Source: Rahnella bonaserana (lineage in GTDB: Bacteria; Pseudomonadota; Gammaproteobacteria; Enterobacterales; Enterobacteriaceae). From it: a DNA stretch of 64,000 nucleotides. The notes beneath the pieces are model-generated. The model worked only from the letters and a program-made list of their open reading frames with translations. It ran no database searches and was not told the DNA's origin. The position numbers and the translations under genes are program-made. Below are positions 10,416 through 19,181 of this stretch, piece by piece. The stretch is from assembly GCF_019049675.1 (NCBI RefSeq), contig NZ_JAFMOW010000068.1, positions 248,001 through 312,000 of the forward strand. The letters are read 5' to 3'. Each line of letters opens with the position of its first letter. Positions within the stretch are counted from its first letter, which is position 1.

Positions 10416-12536
10416 ATGAACTCTTTGTTTGCCAGCACGGCGCGTGGACTGGAAGAACTGTTAAAAAGCGAACTGGAAACGCTGGGTGCGCAAGCCTGCA
10501 AAGTTGTGCAGGGAGGGGTGCATTTTGAAGGTGACGATCGCCTGCTGTACCGTAGCTTATTGTGGAGCCGTCTGGCTTCACGCATCCTGTTGCCGCTGAA
10601 CGAATTCAAAGTTCACAGCGATCTGGATCTTTATCTCGGCGTGATGGCGATTGACTGGCCGTCCGTTTTTGGCGTGGAAAAAACCTTCGCCGTGCATTTC
10701 AGCGGCCTGAATGACGAAATCCGTAACAGCCAGTACGGTGCGCTGAAAGTGAAAGATGCCATCGTCGACAGCTTTACCCGCAAAATGGATGAGCGTCCGA
10801 ATGTGGCGAAGCAGCAGCCCGATATTCGTGTCAATGTCTTCCTGCAACGTGATACCGCCAGCGTGGCGCTGGATCTCAGCGGCGAAGGCCTGCATCAGCG
10901 TGGCTATCGTGATCTGACCGGTCAGGCGCCGCTGAAAGAAAACCTGGCTGCGGCTATCGTGATGCGTTCCGGCTGGCAGGCGGGCACGCCGATGGTCGAT
11001 CCGATGTGTGGTTCCGGTACCTTGCTGATTGAAGCGGCAATGATCGCCGCCGATCGCGCGCCGGGCTTACATCGCCAGCACTGGGGCTTTACCGGCTGGA
11101 ACAAATTTGACGCTGAACTTTGGCGCGAACTGACCGCGGAAGCACAGGTTCGTACCCGTCGTGCGGTGCAGGAAACCACTTCCCGTTTCTTCGGTTCTGA
11201 TATCGATCGTCGTGTAATTGAGATGGCGCGCGCCAACGCCCGTCGCGCCGGTGTGGCGGAGCTGATTAGCTTTGAAGCCGCTGAAGTCGGTAAACTGGTG
11301 AATCCGCTGCCGGAAGGCCCGGTGGGGACAGTTATCAGTAACCCGCCATACGGTGAGCGTCTGGAAAGCGAACCGGCGCTGATTGCGCTGCACAACATGC
11401 TTGGCCGTATCATGAAGACCAAATTCGGTGGCTGGCAGTTGTCGCTGTTCAGTGCTTCGCCGGAATTGCTGAGCTGCCTGCAATTGCGTGCTGAACGCCA
11501 GTTCAAAGCCAAGAATGGTCCGCTGGAATGTGTGCAGAAAAACTATCAGCTGGCAGAAAACCCGACCGGTGCTGCCGGCACGCAAATGGCGGAAGATTAT
11601 GCAAACCGCCTGCGTAAGAACGTCAAAAAACTGGAGAAATGGGCTAAACAGCAGGGCATTGAATGCTACCGTCTGTATGACGCCGACTTGCCGGATTACA
11701 ACGTGGCGGTTGACCGCTACGGCAGCAAAGTGGTGGTGCAGGAATATGCGCCGCCAAAAACCGTGGATGCACAAAAAGCCCGTCAGCGCTTGTTTGACGT
11801 GATCAATGCCACCCTGTCAGTGCTGGATATTTCATCCAGCCAATTGATCCTCAAAACCCGTGAACGCCAGAAGGGCACCAGTCAGTATGAGAAACTGGCG
11901 CAAAAAGGCGAGTTCCTGCTGGTTGAAGAATTCAACGCGAAGCTGTGGGTCAACCTGACGGATTATCTCGATACCGGTTTGTTCCTTGACCACCGTATCG
12001 CCCGTAAAATGCTCGGTGAAATGAGCAAGGGTAAAGACTTCCTCAACCTGTTTGCTTACACCGGCACCGCCAGTGTTCATGCAGGTCTGGGCGGCGCGCG
12101 CAGCACCACTACGGTAGATATGTCCCGTACATATCTGGAATGGGCGGAAAAAAACCTGCGCGCCAACGGTCTGACCGGCCGTCAGCATCGTCTGATCCAG
12201 GCAGATTGCCTGTCTTATCTGGGGATGTGCGACGAACAGTTCGATGTGATCTTTATCGATCCGCCGACGTTCTCCAACTCTAAACGTATGGCCGAAAGTT
12301 TTGACGTACAGCGTGATCATCTGGCTCTGATGAAAGATCTGAAACGCATTTTACGTCGTAACGGCACCATTATGTTCTCCAACAACAAGCGCGGTTTCCA
12401 GATGGATCTCGAAGGATTGAGCAAGCTGGGGCTGAGCGCGAAAGAAATCACCAGCCAAACCCTGTCACAGGATTTCGCCCGTAATCGTCAGATTCATAAC
12501 TGCTGGCTGCTCTCTCATGCCGGCGAGGAAAAATAA
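10416..12536 (+). CDS. rlmL: Bifunctional 23S rRNA methyltransferase RlmKL (m2G2445 and m7G2069)
   Basis: Fused rRNA methyltransferase acting on helix 74 of 23S rRNA. The N-terminal half has a THUMP RNA-binding domain (about residues 45-155) and the RlmL methyltransferase with catalytic NPPYGER near residue 309. The C-terminal half is RlmK, with the SAM-binding [14 protein letters not shown] and DPPTFSNS near 615. The 706-residue length agrees with the 702 of E. coli. It is followed after five bases by uup, so the two are probably co-transcribed. Confidence 0.97.
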   Translation: MNSLFASTARGLEELLKSELETLGAQACKVVQGGVHFEGDDRLLYRSLLWSRLASRILLPLNEFKVHSDLDLYLGVMAIDWPSVFGVEKTFAVHFSGLNDEIRNSQYGALKVKDAIVDSFTRKMDERPNVAKQQPDIRVNVFLQRDTASVALDLSGEGLHQRGYRDLTGQAPLKENLAAAIVMRSGWQAGTPMVDPMCGSGTLLIEAAMIAADRAPGLHRQHWGFTGWNKFDAELWRELTAEAQVRTRRAVQETTSRFFGSDIDRRVIEMARANARRAGVAELISFEAAEVGKLVNPLPEGPVGTVISNPPYGERLESEPALIALHNMLGRIMKTKFGGWQLSLFSASPELLSCLQLRAERQFKAKNGPLECVQKNYQLAENPTGAAGTQMAEDYANRLRKNVKKLEKWAKQQGIECYRLYDADLPDYNVAVDRYGSKVVVQEYAPPKTVDAQKARQRLFDVINATLSVLDISSSQLILKTRERQKGTSQYEKLAQKGEFLLVEEFNAKLWVNLTDYLDTGLFLDHRIARKMLGEMSKGKDFLNLFAYTGTASVHAGLGGARSTTTVDMSRTYLEWAEKNLRANGLTGRQHRLIQADCLSYLGMCDEQFDVIFIDPPTFSNSKRMAESFDVQRDHLALMKDLKRILRRNGTIMFSNNKRGFQMDLEGLSKLGLSAKEITSQTLSQDFARNRQIHNCWLLSHAGEEK

Positions 12537-12541
12537 AGTTT

Positions 12542-14446
12542 ATGTCGTTAATTAGTATGTCAGGTGCCTGGCTGTCATTCAGTGACTCGCCGCTGTTGGA
12601 TAACACCGAATTACACATCGAGCCGAATGAGCGCGTCTGTCTGGTTGGCCGTAACGGTGCCGGTAAATCGACGCTGATGAAAATCCTGAATCGTGAAGTG
12701 CCGCTTGATGACGGCCGCATCGTGTATGAGCAGGATTTGATTGTCGCGCGTCTGCAACAAGATCCGCCGCGTAATGTTGAAGGCACTGTGTTTGATTTCG
12801 TCTCCGAAGGCGTGTTCGAGCAGGCTGAACACCTGAAGGCGTATCACGCGATTTCGCATCTGGTCGAAACCGATCCTAGCGAAAAGAACATGAATAAACT
12901 GGCTCAGGTGATGGAAATTCTCGATCATCAGGGCCTGTGGCAGCTCGACAGCCGCATCAACGAAGTGTTGCTGAAACTGGGTCTGGACGCCGATACTGAG
13001 CTGAAATCCCTGTCCGGTGGCTGGCTGCGTAAAGCGGCGCTGGGTCGTGCTCTGGTCAGCGCGCCACACATTCTGCTGCTCGACGAACCGACGAACCATC
13101 TGGATATCGAAAGTATCGCATGGCTGGAAGATTTCCTGAAAGAATTCCAGGGCAGCATTATCTTCATTTCCCATGACCGTTCTTTCATCCGCAATATGGC
13201 GACCCGTATTGTCGACCTTGATCGCGGTAAACTGGTTTCCTATCCGGGTAATTACGAAGCGTATCTGCTGGCGAAAGAAGAAGCGTTGCGCGTTGAAGAG
13301 CTGCAGAACGCTGAGTTCGATAAAAAACTGGCGCAGGAAGAAGTGTGGATCCGTCAGGGTATCAAAGCCCGCCGTACCCGTAACGAAGGCCGCGTACGCG
13401 CCCTGAAAGCCCTGCGTAAAGAACGTTCCGATCGCCGTGAAGTGATGGGCACCGCCAAAATGCAGGTGGTTGAAGCGGCAAGCTCCGGCAAGATCGTCTT
13501 TGAAATGGAAGACGTTAACTACAGCATCGCCGGTAAACAGCTGGTCAGTAATTTCTCTTCGCAGGTTATGCGTGGCGACAAAATTGCACTGATTGGCCCG
13601 AACGGCTGCGGTAAAACGACGTTGCTGAAACTGATGTTAAGTCAGATTAAGGCCGACAGCGGTCGTGTTCACTGTGGTACCAAGCTGGAAGTCGCGTACT
13701 TCGACCAGCACCGTGCTGAGCTGGATCCTGAACGTACCGTGATGGATAACCTGGCAGAAGGTAAGCAGGAAGTGATGGTTAATGGCCGTGCCCGTCACGT
13801 GCTGGGTTACCTGCAGGACTTCCTGTTCCATCCAAAACGTGCAATGACACCGGTGAAAGCTCTGTCAGGCGGTGAACGTAATCGTCTGCTGCTGGCAAAA
13901 CTGTTCCTGCGTCCAAGCAACCTGTTGATCCTCGATGAACCGACCAACGACCTGGATGTGGAAACCCTCGAACTGCTGGAAGAGATGATCGATAGCTATC
14001 AGGGCACCGTAATGCTGGTGAGCCATGACCGTGAATTTGTTGATAACTCAGCAACCGAATGCTGGATTTATGAAGGCAACGGCGTGATCAACAGCTATGT
14101 CGGCGGTTACCATGACGCACAGCATCAGCGCCGTAACCAAAAGCCAATCCGTCAGGCGGTAGTCACCGAAAATAAACCGGCTGCTCAACCTAAAGCAGAA
14201 CCTGCAAAACGCACGGCCAATAAGCTCAGCTATAATCAACAACGCGAGCTGGAACAATTGCCTGCGCAAATCAGCACGCTGGAAGAAAGAATTGAAGCGC
14301 TGCAACAGCAAATGAGTGATGCGAATTTCTTCACACTTCCTCATGAAGAAACTCAGCAGGTTATCACCGCTTTAGCCGCCGCAGAGCAGGAGTTAGAGCA
14401 GGCGTTTGAACGTTGGGAAGCGCTGGAAGCGCAGAAAAACGGCTAA
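12542..14446 (+). CDS. uup: ABC-F ATPase Uup
   Basis: Cytosolic ABC-F protein linked to ribosome function and to suppression of precise transposon excision. The 634 residues contain two ABC domains, with Walker A GRNGAGKST near residue 36 and GPNGCGKTT near 351. Both have signature (LSGG) and Walker B (LLLDEPTNHLD, LILDEPTNDLD) motifs. They are joined by the ABC-F linker rich in Arg and Lys (RQGIKARRTRNEGRVRALK). The C-terminal coiled coil from about 555 binds DNA in E. coli. The gene follows rlmL by five bases. Confidence 0.97.
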   Translation: MSLISMSGAWLSFSDSPLLDNTELHIEPNERVCLVGRNGAGKSTLMKILNREVPLDDGRIVYEQDLIVARLQQDPPRNVEGTVFDFVSEGVFEQAEHLKAYHAISHLVETDPSEKNMNKLAQVMEILDHQGLWQLDSRINEVLLKLGLDADTELKSLSGGWLRKAALGRALVSAPHILLLDEPTNHLDIESIAWLEDFLKEFQGSIIFISHDRSFIRNMATRIVDLDRGKLVSYPGNYEAYLLAKEEALRVEELQNAEFDKKLAQEEVWIRQGIKARRTRNEGRVRALKALRKERSDRREVMGTAKMQVVEAASSGKIVFEMEDVNYSIAGKQLVSNFSSQVMRGDKIALIGPNGCGKTTLLKLMLSQIKADSGRVHCGTKLEVAYFDQHRAELDPERTVMDNLAEGKQEVMVNGRARHVLGYLQDFLFHPKRAMTPVKALSGGERNRLLLAKLFLRPSNLLILDEPTNDLDVETLELLEEMIDSYQGTVMLVSHDREFVDNSATECWIYEGNGVINSYVGGYHDAQHQRRNQKPIRQAVVTENKPAAQPKAEPAKRTANKLSYNQQRELEQLPAQISTLEERIEALQQQMSDANFFTLPHEETQQVITALAAAEQELEQAFERWEALEAQKNG

Positions 14447-14529
14447 CACTGCCCCGTCATGTGCCGCGGAATGAAGGATTGTTCCAGCGGCACATGCTAT
14501 TGCACGTTCCGCAATTGAGGAGTTGGCTT

Positions 14530-15795
14530 GTGTGTTCTCATGTCCACGATCCGCACATTTTATGCCCCCAATGCGATTTGCTGGTGGCAATCCCTGAGAT
14601 TGCTGTCGGGCAAAAAGCTAAATGCCCGCGTTGCCATACGACGCTGACGTCGCGCTGGAAAGAGCCGCGTCGACGTCCTATTGCCTATGCTGTCAGCGCA
14701 TTATTCATGCTGCTGTTGTCTAACCTTTTCCCTTTCGTAAACATGAAAGTTGCCGGTCTGGGAAGCGAAGTTACACTGATTCAAATTCCTCAGGTTTTAG
14801 TTTCTGACGACTACGCCAGCATGGCGTCGCTGTTTATGATTCTGGTTCAACTGATGCCTGCGTTAGGCATGATTTTCATCATCATTCTTTGCCAGGGGAC
14901 ATCGATCCCCAGTCACTGGCAGATCAGCATTGCCCGCAACTATTTCCGCCTGAAGGCCTGGTGCATGGTTGAGATTTTCCTGGCGGGTGTCCTGGTCAGC
15001 TTCGTGAAGCTGATGGCTTATGGTGATGTCGGCGTCGGCACCAGTTTCTATCCCTTTGTGCTGTTTTGTATTTTGCAGCTCAGGGCCTTTCAGTGTACTG
15101 ACCGTTACTGGATCTGGCAGCAGGTTGCGTCCGCACCGAAGCTGGAAATGCCGCTTCGGGTGGGCGAGAGTGGACTGTCACAGGGATTACGTTCATGCCA
15201 TTGTTGTATGGCTATTTTGCCAGTCGATCAGAAAAAGTGCGGGCGTTGTGAAACATCCGGCCATGCGCGCCGCAAAAATAGCTTGCAATGGACGATGGCG
15301 CTTCTCATAACGTCTATTTTTTTGTATATCCCCGCCAATCTTTTGCCGATCATGATAACCCAGGTGCTCGGCACACCGATGCCATCCACCATTATGGCTG
15401 GCGTGGTGTTGCTGTGGAGTGAAGGTTCTTATCCTGTGGCAATGGTGATTTTGATTGCCAGTATCATGGTGCCGACGCTGAAAATGATTGCGATTGGCTG
15501 GTTATGCTGGGATGCAAACAGTAATAAGGAAATCGACAGGGAAAGATTGCACGTGATTTATGAAGTCGTGGAATTTGTTGGCCGCTGGTCAATGATTGAC
15601 GTGTTCGTTATTGCAGTGCTTTCGGCTCTGGTAAGGATGGGACAACTGATGAGTATTTATCCGGACATTGGCGCACTGCTTTTTGCCAGTGTTGTCATTC
15701 TCACTATGTTCGCTGCAATGACGTTTGACCCAAGGCTCATTTGGGATCGCGCTGTAATGAAGTCTGCAAAGGAGCCACAAGATGGCGGGAAATAA
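14530..15795 (+). CDS. pqiA: PqiA inner-membrane protein of the Pqi lipid-transport system
   Basis: Integral membrane partner of the MCE protein PqiB. The Pqi complex bridges the inner and outer membrane and is thought to move lipids. I choose the GTG at 14530, seven bases after GAGGAG, giving 421 residues and an N-terminus like E. coli PqiA; the open frame reaches further back into uup. Two halves repeat the same plan: a zinc-ribbon pair (CPQC/CPRC, then CHCC/CGRC) followed by four hydrophobic segments each. In E. coli pqiAB is induced by paraquat through SoxRS. The gene overlaps pqiB by 14 bases. Confidence 0.94.
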   Translation: MCSHVHDPHILCPQCDLLVAIPEIAVGQKAKCPRCHTTLTSRWKEPRRRPIAYAVSALFMLLLSNLFPFVNMKVAGLGSEVTLIQIPQVLVSDDYASMASLFMILVQLMPALGMIFIIILCQGTSIPSHWQISIARNYFRLKAWCMVEIFLAGVLVSFVKLMAYGDVGVGTSFYPFVLFCILQLRAFQCTDRYWIWQQVASAPKLEMPLRVGESGLSQGLRSCHCCMAILPVDQKKCGRCETSGHARRKNSLQWTMALLITSIFLYIPANLLPIMITQVLGTPMPSTIMAGVVLLWSEGSYPVAMVILIASIMVPTLKMIAIGWLCWDANSNKEIDRERLHVIYEVVEFVGRWSMIDVFVIAVLSALVRMGQLMSIYPDIGALLFASVVILTMFAAMTFDPRLIWDRAVMKSAKEPQDGGK

Positions 15796-17434
15796 TATGG
15801 CAGAGCAAGACGGAACTGCCAAAGTAGAGAAGATTAAACGCTGGTCGCCGGTGTGGATTGTGCCGATTGTTACGGCACTGATCGGCGCCTGGATACTATT
15901 TTACCACTACAGCCATCAGGGCCCGGAGGTGACGTTAATCACCACCACGGCCGAAGGCATTGAGGGCGGCAAGACCACCATCAAAAGCCGTAACGTTGAT
16001 GTCGGTAAAGTGGAAAGCGTGACACTGAGTGAAGATCTGCAACAGGTCATTATCAAAGCACGCCTGAATACCGGCATGGAAAAAATGCTCCGTGAAGACT
16101 CTGTATTCTGGGTGGTAAAACCGCAAATCGGACGTGAAGGTATTTCCGGTTTGGGCACATTATTGTCGGGTGCCTATATTCAGTTGCAGCCGGGCAATAA
16201 AGGCGCTGAAAAATCAGAATATAAACTGGATGATTCACCCCCGCTGGCTTCCCCAGATGCCAAAGGTATCCGCGTGAGTCTGGATAGCGAACGTTCGGGC
16301 CAGCTGAATCCGGGGGATCCGGTTCTGTTCAGAGGTTTCCAGGTCGGCACAGTGGAAACCAGTCACTTTGATCCGAAAGCGCGCAACATCAAATATCAGC
16401 TGTTTATCCGGGCACCTTACGACACGCTGGTTACTGACAACGTGCGTTTCTGGAAAGACAGCGGCGTGAACTTCGATATGTCTGCCGCCGGTATGCGTGT
16501 GGAAATGGGTTCACTGACCACGTTGTTTAGCGGTGGTGTCAGCTTTGATATTCCGAATGGCTGGACGCAGGGCAACGAAGCCAAAGAGGGTGACAGTTAT
16601 AAGCTCTTTGACGACCAGAAAAGCATTCAGGAGTCGCTGTATACCCGTCACATGGATTACGTGATGTTCTTCTCGGATTCTATTCGCGGTCTGCAACCTG
16701 GCGCGCCTGTTGAATTCCGTGGTATCCGTCTGGGTACTGTGGCCGAAGTGCCTTATCCGATGAATGTGGTGAAACAGCAGATGTCGGATGATTATCGTAT
16801 TCCGGTCCTGATCCGCATTGAACCTGACCGCTTCGCGCAGTTGCTGGGCAGTAACTTTAACATTGAAGAGCATATCCGTGACGGTATCGCTCATGGCCTG
16901 CGCGCTTCGATGAAATCTGCCAACCTGTTAACGGGCGCGATGTATATCGATCTGGATTTCTATCAGAATGAGAAACCGTGGAAAGGGCCGCTGGAAATAG
17001 ACGGTCAAAAACTGTTGCCGACAGTGAGCGGCGGGTTTGCGCAGATCCAACAGAAACTGATGACTACGCTCGATAAGATCAACAATCTGCCGATCGAACC
17101 GATGATGCGTGAAGCCACCAGCACGCTGGCGGAAAGTCAGAGGACGATGAAAGCGACGCAGAGGACCATAGAGTCCCTGAATGCAATTGTCAGCAGCAAG
17201 GAAATGAAAAATCTGCCACAAGATATGCAGCAGACATTGATTCAGCTTAACCGCAGTCTGAAAGGCTTCCAGCCTGGTTCTCCGGCGTACGGACATATGG
17301 TGAATGACATGCAAAGTCTGGATAAGACCCTGCGTGAACTGCAACCGGTATTGAAAACGCTGAACCAGAAAAGTAATGCACTGATTTTCGCCGCCCCAGG
17401 GCAAGATGATCCTCAGCCGAAGAAGGCCAAATAA
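15782..17434 (+). CDS. pqiB: PqiB MCE-domain protein spanning the periplasm
   Basis: Membrane-anchored MCE protein with one N-terminal transmembrane helix (WSPVWIVPIVTALIGAWILF, about residues 21-41). Three tandem MCE domains follow, the first opening GPEVTLITTTAEGIEGGKT. A long C-terminal helical region from about 420 forms the needle-like hexamer through the periplasm in E. coli. There are 550 residues from the ATG at 15782, which has an AAAGGAG site; an ATG five codons later lacks one. It overlaps pqiA by 14 bases and touches pqiC at TAATG. Confidence 0.95.
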   Translation: MAGNNMAEQDGTAKVEKIKRWSPVWIVPIVTALIGAWILFYHYSHQGPEVTLITTTAEGIEGGKTTIKSRNVDVGKVESVTLSEDLQQVIIKARLNTGMEKMLREDSVFWVVKPQIGREGISGLGTLLSGAYIQLQPGNKGAEKSEYKLDDSPPLASPDAKGIRVSLDSERSGQLNPGDPVLFRGFQVGTVETSHFDPKARNIKYQLFIRAPYDTLVTDNVRFWKDSGVNFDMSAAGMRVEMGSLTTLFSGGVSFDIPNGWTQGNEAKEGDSYKLFDDQKSIQESLYTRHMDYVMFFSDSIRGLQPGAPVEFRGIRLGTVAEVPYPMNVVKQQMSDDYRIPVLIRIEPDRFAQLLGSNFNIEEHIRDGIAHGLRASMKSANLLTGAMYIDLDFYQNEKPWKGPLEIDGQKLLPTVSGGFAQIQQKLMTTLDKINNLPIEPMMREATSTLAESQRTMKATQRTIESLNAIVSSKEMKNLPQDMQQTLIQLNRSLKGFQPGSPAYGHMVNDMQSLDKTLRELQPVLKTLNQKSNALIFAAPGQDDPQPKKAK

Positions 17435-18003
17435 TGATGAAATGGATACCTGTCGTCTTAGCATTATTCCTGACTGCCTGTAGCAGCAGTGATCAGAAAA
17501 CCTACTACCAGTTGCCGGTGCTCAACAGCGCCCCGGCAACGGGCAGTGCAATGTCATCAGGCATGGCTACCCAACGTCACCTGTGGGTTGAAAGGGTCAG
17601 TGTGGCTGATTACTTGTCAGGTAACGGGCTGGTTTATCAGACCAATGACGTGCAGTACACTCTGACCCAGAATAATCTTTGGGCCAGTCCGCTGGATCAG
17701 CAACTTCAGCAATCACTGGTGACCTATCTGCGCCGTGACTTGCCGGGTTATCTGGTTTCTACACAGGCTGTCAGTTCCGATGAGCAGGACGTGCTGAACG
17801 TGAATGTGACCGCATTCCACGGTCGTTATGATGGCACTGTGGTTATCAGCGGAAGCTGGACGCTGAGCCGCAGCGGGCAGATGATCCAGCGTGACTTTAC
17901 GCTGAACCTGAAACAGAACGAAGATGGTTATGATGCGCTGGTGAAAACGCTGGCTGCCGGCTGGCAGCAAGAAGCGGGCCAGATCGCCTCGCAAATAAGA
18001 TGA
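17434..18003 (+). CDS. pqiC: PqiC outer-membrane lipoprotein
   Basis: ABC-type-transport-auxiliary family lipoprotein that anchors the PqiB needle at the outer membrane. The 189-residue precursor has a short signal ending in the lipobox LTAC (Cys near residue 16), followed by SSSDQKTYYQLPV, the usual PqiC/YmbA opening. The start ATG shares its A with the pqiB stop codon; a second ATG follows directly, and either could be used. It is the last gene of the operon, followed by a strong terminator. Confidence 0.93.
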   Translation: MMKWIPVVLALFLTACSSSDQKTYYQLPVLNSAPATGSAMSSGMATQRHLWVERVSVADYLSGNGLVYQTNDVQYTLTQNNLWASPLDQQLQQSLVTYLRRDLPGYLVSTQAVSSDEQDVLNVNVTAFHGRYDGTVVISGSWTLSRSGQMIQRDFTLNLKQNEDGYDALVKTLAAGWQQEAGQIASQIR

Positions 18004-18040
18004 CGTTTTTTTAAGCTTAATATTTTTTAAGTAAAACGTA

Positions 18041-18082
18041 AAAAATCCCGGTTTCTGAATTTTCAGACGCCGGGATTTTTTT
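18041..18082 (+). terminator. Rho-independent terminator after pqiC
   Basis: AAAAATCCCGG pairs with CCGGGATTTTTTT, with a nested TCTGAA/TTCAGA hairpin inside. A seven-base T-run follows the stem. Confidence 0.85.
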
Positions 18083-18278
18083 ATGGCGATCAGCCAGATG
18101 AATCTTTTATTAGCACGATTGTCTCGCGCGCAATCTAATAATATAGCTCACAAATATGACATTGGCGTGAATTTTGCGCATTGACCTCTCTGCCGATTGC
18201 AGCTATTTGTTAGGTGTGGACGCAGAAGCGGGCCACTGTTTTCTTTCCACCTGACCTGAATAATGAGGGATATAAGGC

Positions 18279-18446
18279 ATGAAGAGACAAAAACGCGATC
18301 GCCTGGAACGGGCACAATCACGTGGATATCAAGCAGGTATTGGCGGACGCTCAAAAGAGATTTGTCCGTACCAATCATTAGATGCCCGATCACACTGGCT
18401 CGGGGGTTGGCGACAAGCCATGGAGGACAGGGCCGTTACCGCTTAA
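18279..18446 (+). CDS. rmf: Ribosome modulation factor
   Basis: Small basic protein that dimerises 70S ribosomes into inactive 100S particles in stationary phase and stringent response. The 55 residues (MKRQKRDRLERAQSRG onward, ending DRAVTA) match E. coli RMF in length and nearly throughout, including the GGRSKEICPYQ and WLGGWRQAM blocks. The ATG is eight bases after GAGGGA. A longer frame overlapping it is a shadow. The gene is monocistronic, with its own terminator. In E. coli its promoter is activated by ppGpp; I could not confirm that element here. Confidence 0.96.
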   Translation: MKRQKRDRLERAQSRGYQAGIGGRSKEICPYQSLDARSHWLGGWRQAMEDRAVTA

Positions 18447-18472
18447 GCGGCTCCCCTGTCAGAATAAGGAAT

Positions 18473-18498
18473 AACCTCCGCTGCGCGCGGAGGTTTTT
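18473..18498 (+). terminator. Rho-independent terminator after rmf
   Basis: AACCTCCG and CGGAGGTT enclose a short GC-rich loop and run into TTTTT. It sits 26 bases after the rmf stop codon. Confidence 0.85.
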
Positions 18499-18540
18499 GT
18501 TTGTGGCTAATATCATGATGTTGCACAAAAAACACGCATA

Positions 18541-18571
18541 AAAAACGGCGAGCCATCAGACTCACCGTTTT
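18541..18571 (-). terminator. Terminator downstream of fabA
   Basis: AAAAACGGCGAG...CTCACCGTTTT forms an 11-bp stem with one G-T type mismatch. On the minus strand it is followed by a T-run, as expected for the end of fabA. A-tracts on both sides allow weak activity in the other direction. Confidence 0.75.
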
Positions 18572-18594
18572 ATCAGACTTAGCAATGTGATTTT

Positions 18595-19113
18595 TTAGAA
18601 AGCAGCGGCGTCTTTGAACAGACCGACTTTCAGGTCAGTTGCGGTATAAATCACCACACCATCAACCAGCACTTCACCATCAGCTACGCCCATGATCAGT
18701 TTACGGTTGATAACACGTTTGAAATTCAGGCGGTAGGTGACCAGTTTCGCGGTTGGCAGTACCTGACCAGTGAATTTAACTTCACCCACACCCAGTGCGC
18801 GGCCTTTGCCTTCGCCACCGAGCCAGCCCAGATAAAAACCGACCAACTGCCACATTGCATCCAGGCCCAGACAGCCAGGCATCACCGGATCACCAATGAA
18901 GTGACAGCCGAAGAACCACAGGTCAGGATTGATATCTAACTCAGCTTCAACATAACCTTTGCCATGGGTGCCGCCATCTTCTTGCATCTTAACGATGCGA
19001 TCCATCATCAGCATATTGCCTGATGGTAATGGAGGACCGCCAGCGCCAAACAGTTCACTGCGGCCAGAAGCTACGAGGTCTTCTTTCGTATAGGAATCGC
19101 GTTTATCTACCAT
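18595..19113 (-). CDS. fabA: 3-hydroxydecanoyl-ACP dehydratase/isomerase FabA
   Basis: Introduces the cis double bond in unsaturated fatty acid synthesis by dehydrating 3-hydroxydecanoyl-ACP and isomerising trans-2 to cis-3-decenoyl-ACP. The 172-residue hot-dog-fold enzyme carries the active-site His71 ([14 protein letters not shown]) and Asp85 (GLDAMWQ). The length is identical to E. coli. A perfect palindrome 38-56 bases upstream of the ATG fits a FabR operator. The gene lies downstream of lonH on the same strand, with 68 bases between them. Confidence 0.98.
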   Translation of the reverse strand: MVDKRDSYTKEDLVASGRSELFGAGGPPLPSGNMLMMDRIVKMQEDGGTHGKGYVEAELDINPDLWFFGCHFIGDPVMPGCLGLDAMWQLVGFYLGWLGGEGKGRALGVGEVKFTGQVLPTAKLVTYRLNFKRVINRKLIMGVADGEVLVDGVVIYTATDLKVGLFKDAAAF

Positions 19114-19151
19114 GTTCTATGTAAGCCTTATTTTAATGAAGGGCGAAGCTT

Positions 19152-19169
19152 AGCTTACAGCTGTAAGCT
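19152..19169. promoter_or_regulatory. Perfect 18-bp palindrome upstream of fabA, likely FabR operator
   Basis: AGCTTACAGCTGTAAGCT is its own reverse complement. FabR, a TetR-family repressor, binds an 18-bp palindrome of the form AGCGTACA-TGTACGCT-like in front of fabA and fabB in E. coli. The position just before fabA and the AGC...GCT ends support this, but two positions per half-site differ from what I recall of the consensus. Confidence 0.6.
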
Positions 19170-19181
19170 GAACAACTCCGA

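Noticed and set aside
11067-11774. Minus-strand frame of 235 codons opposite rlmL
   Set aside because: Complete overlap with a secure methyltransferase gene; composition is that of an antisense shadow.
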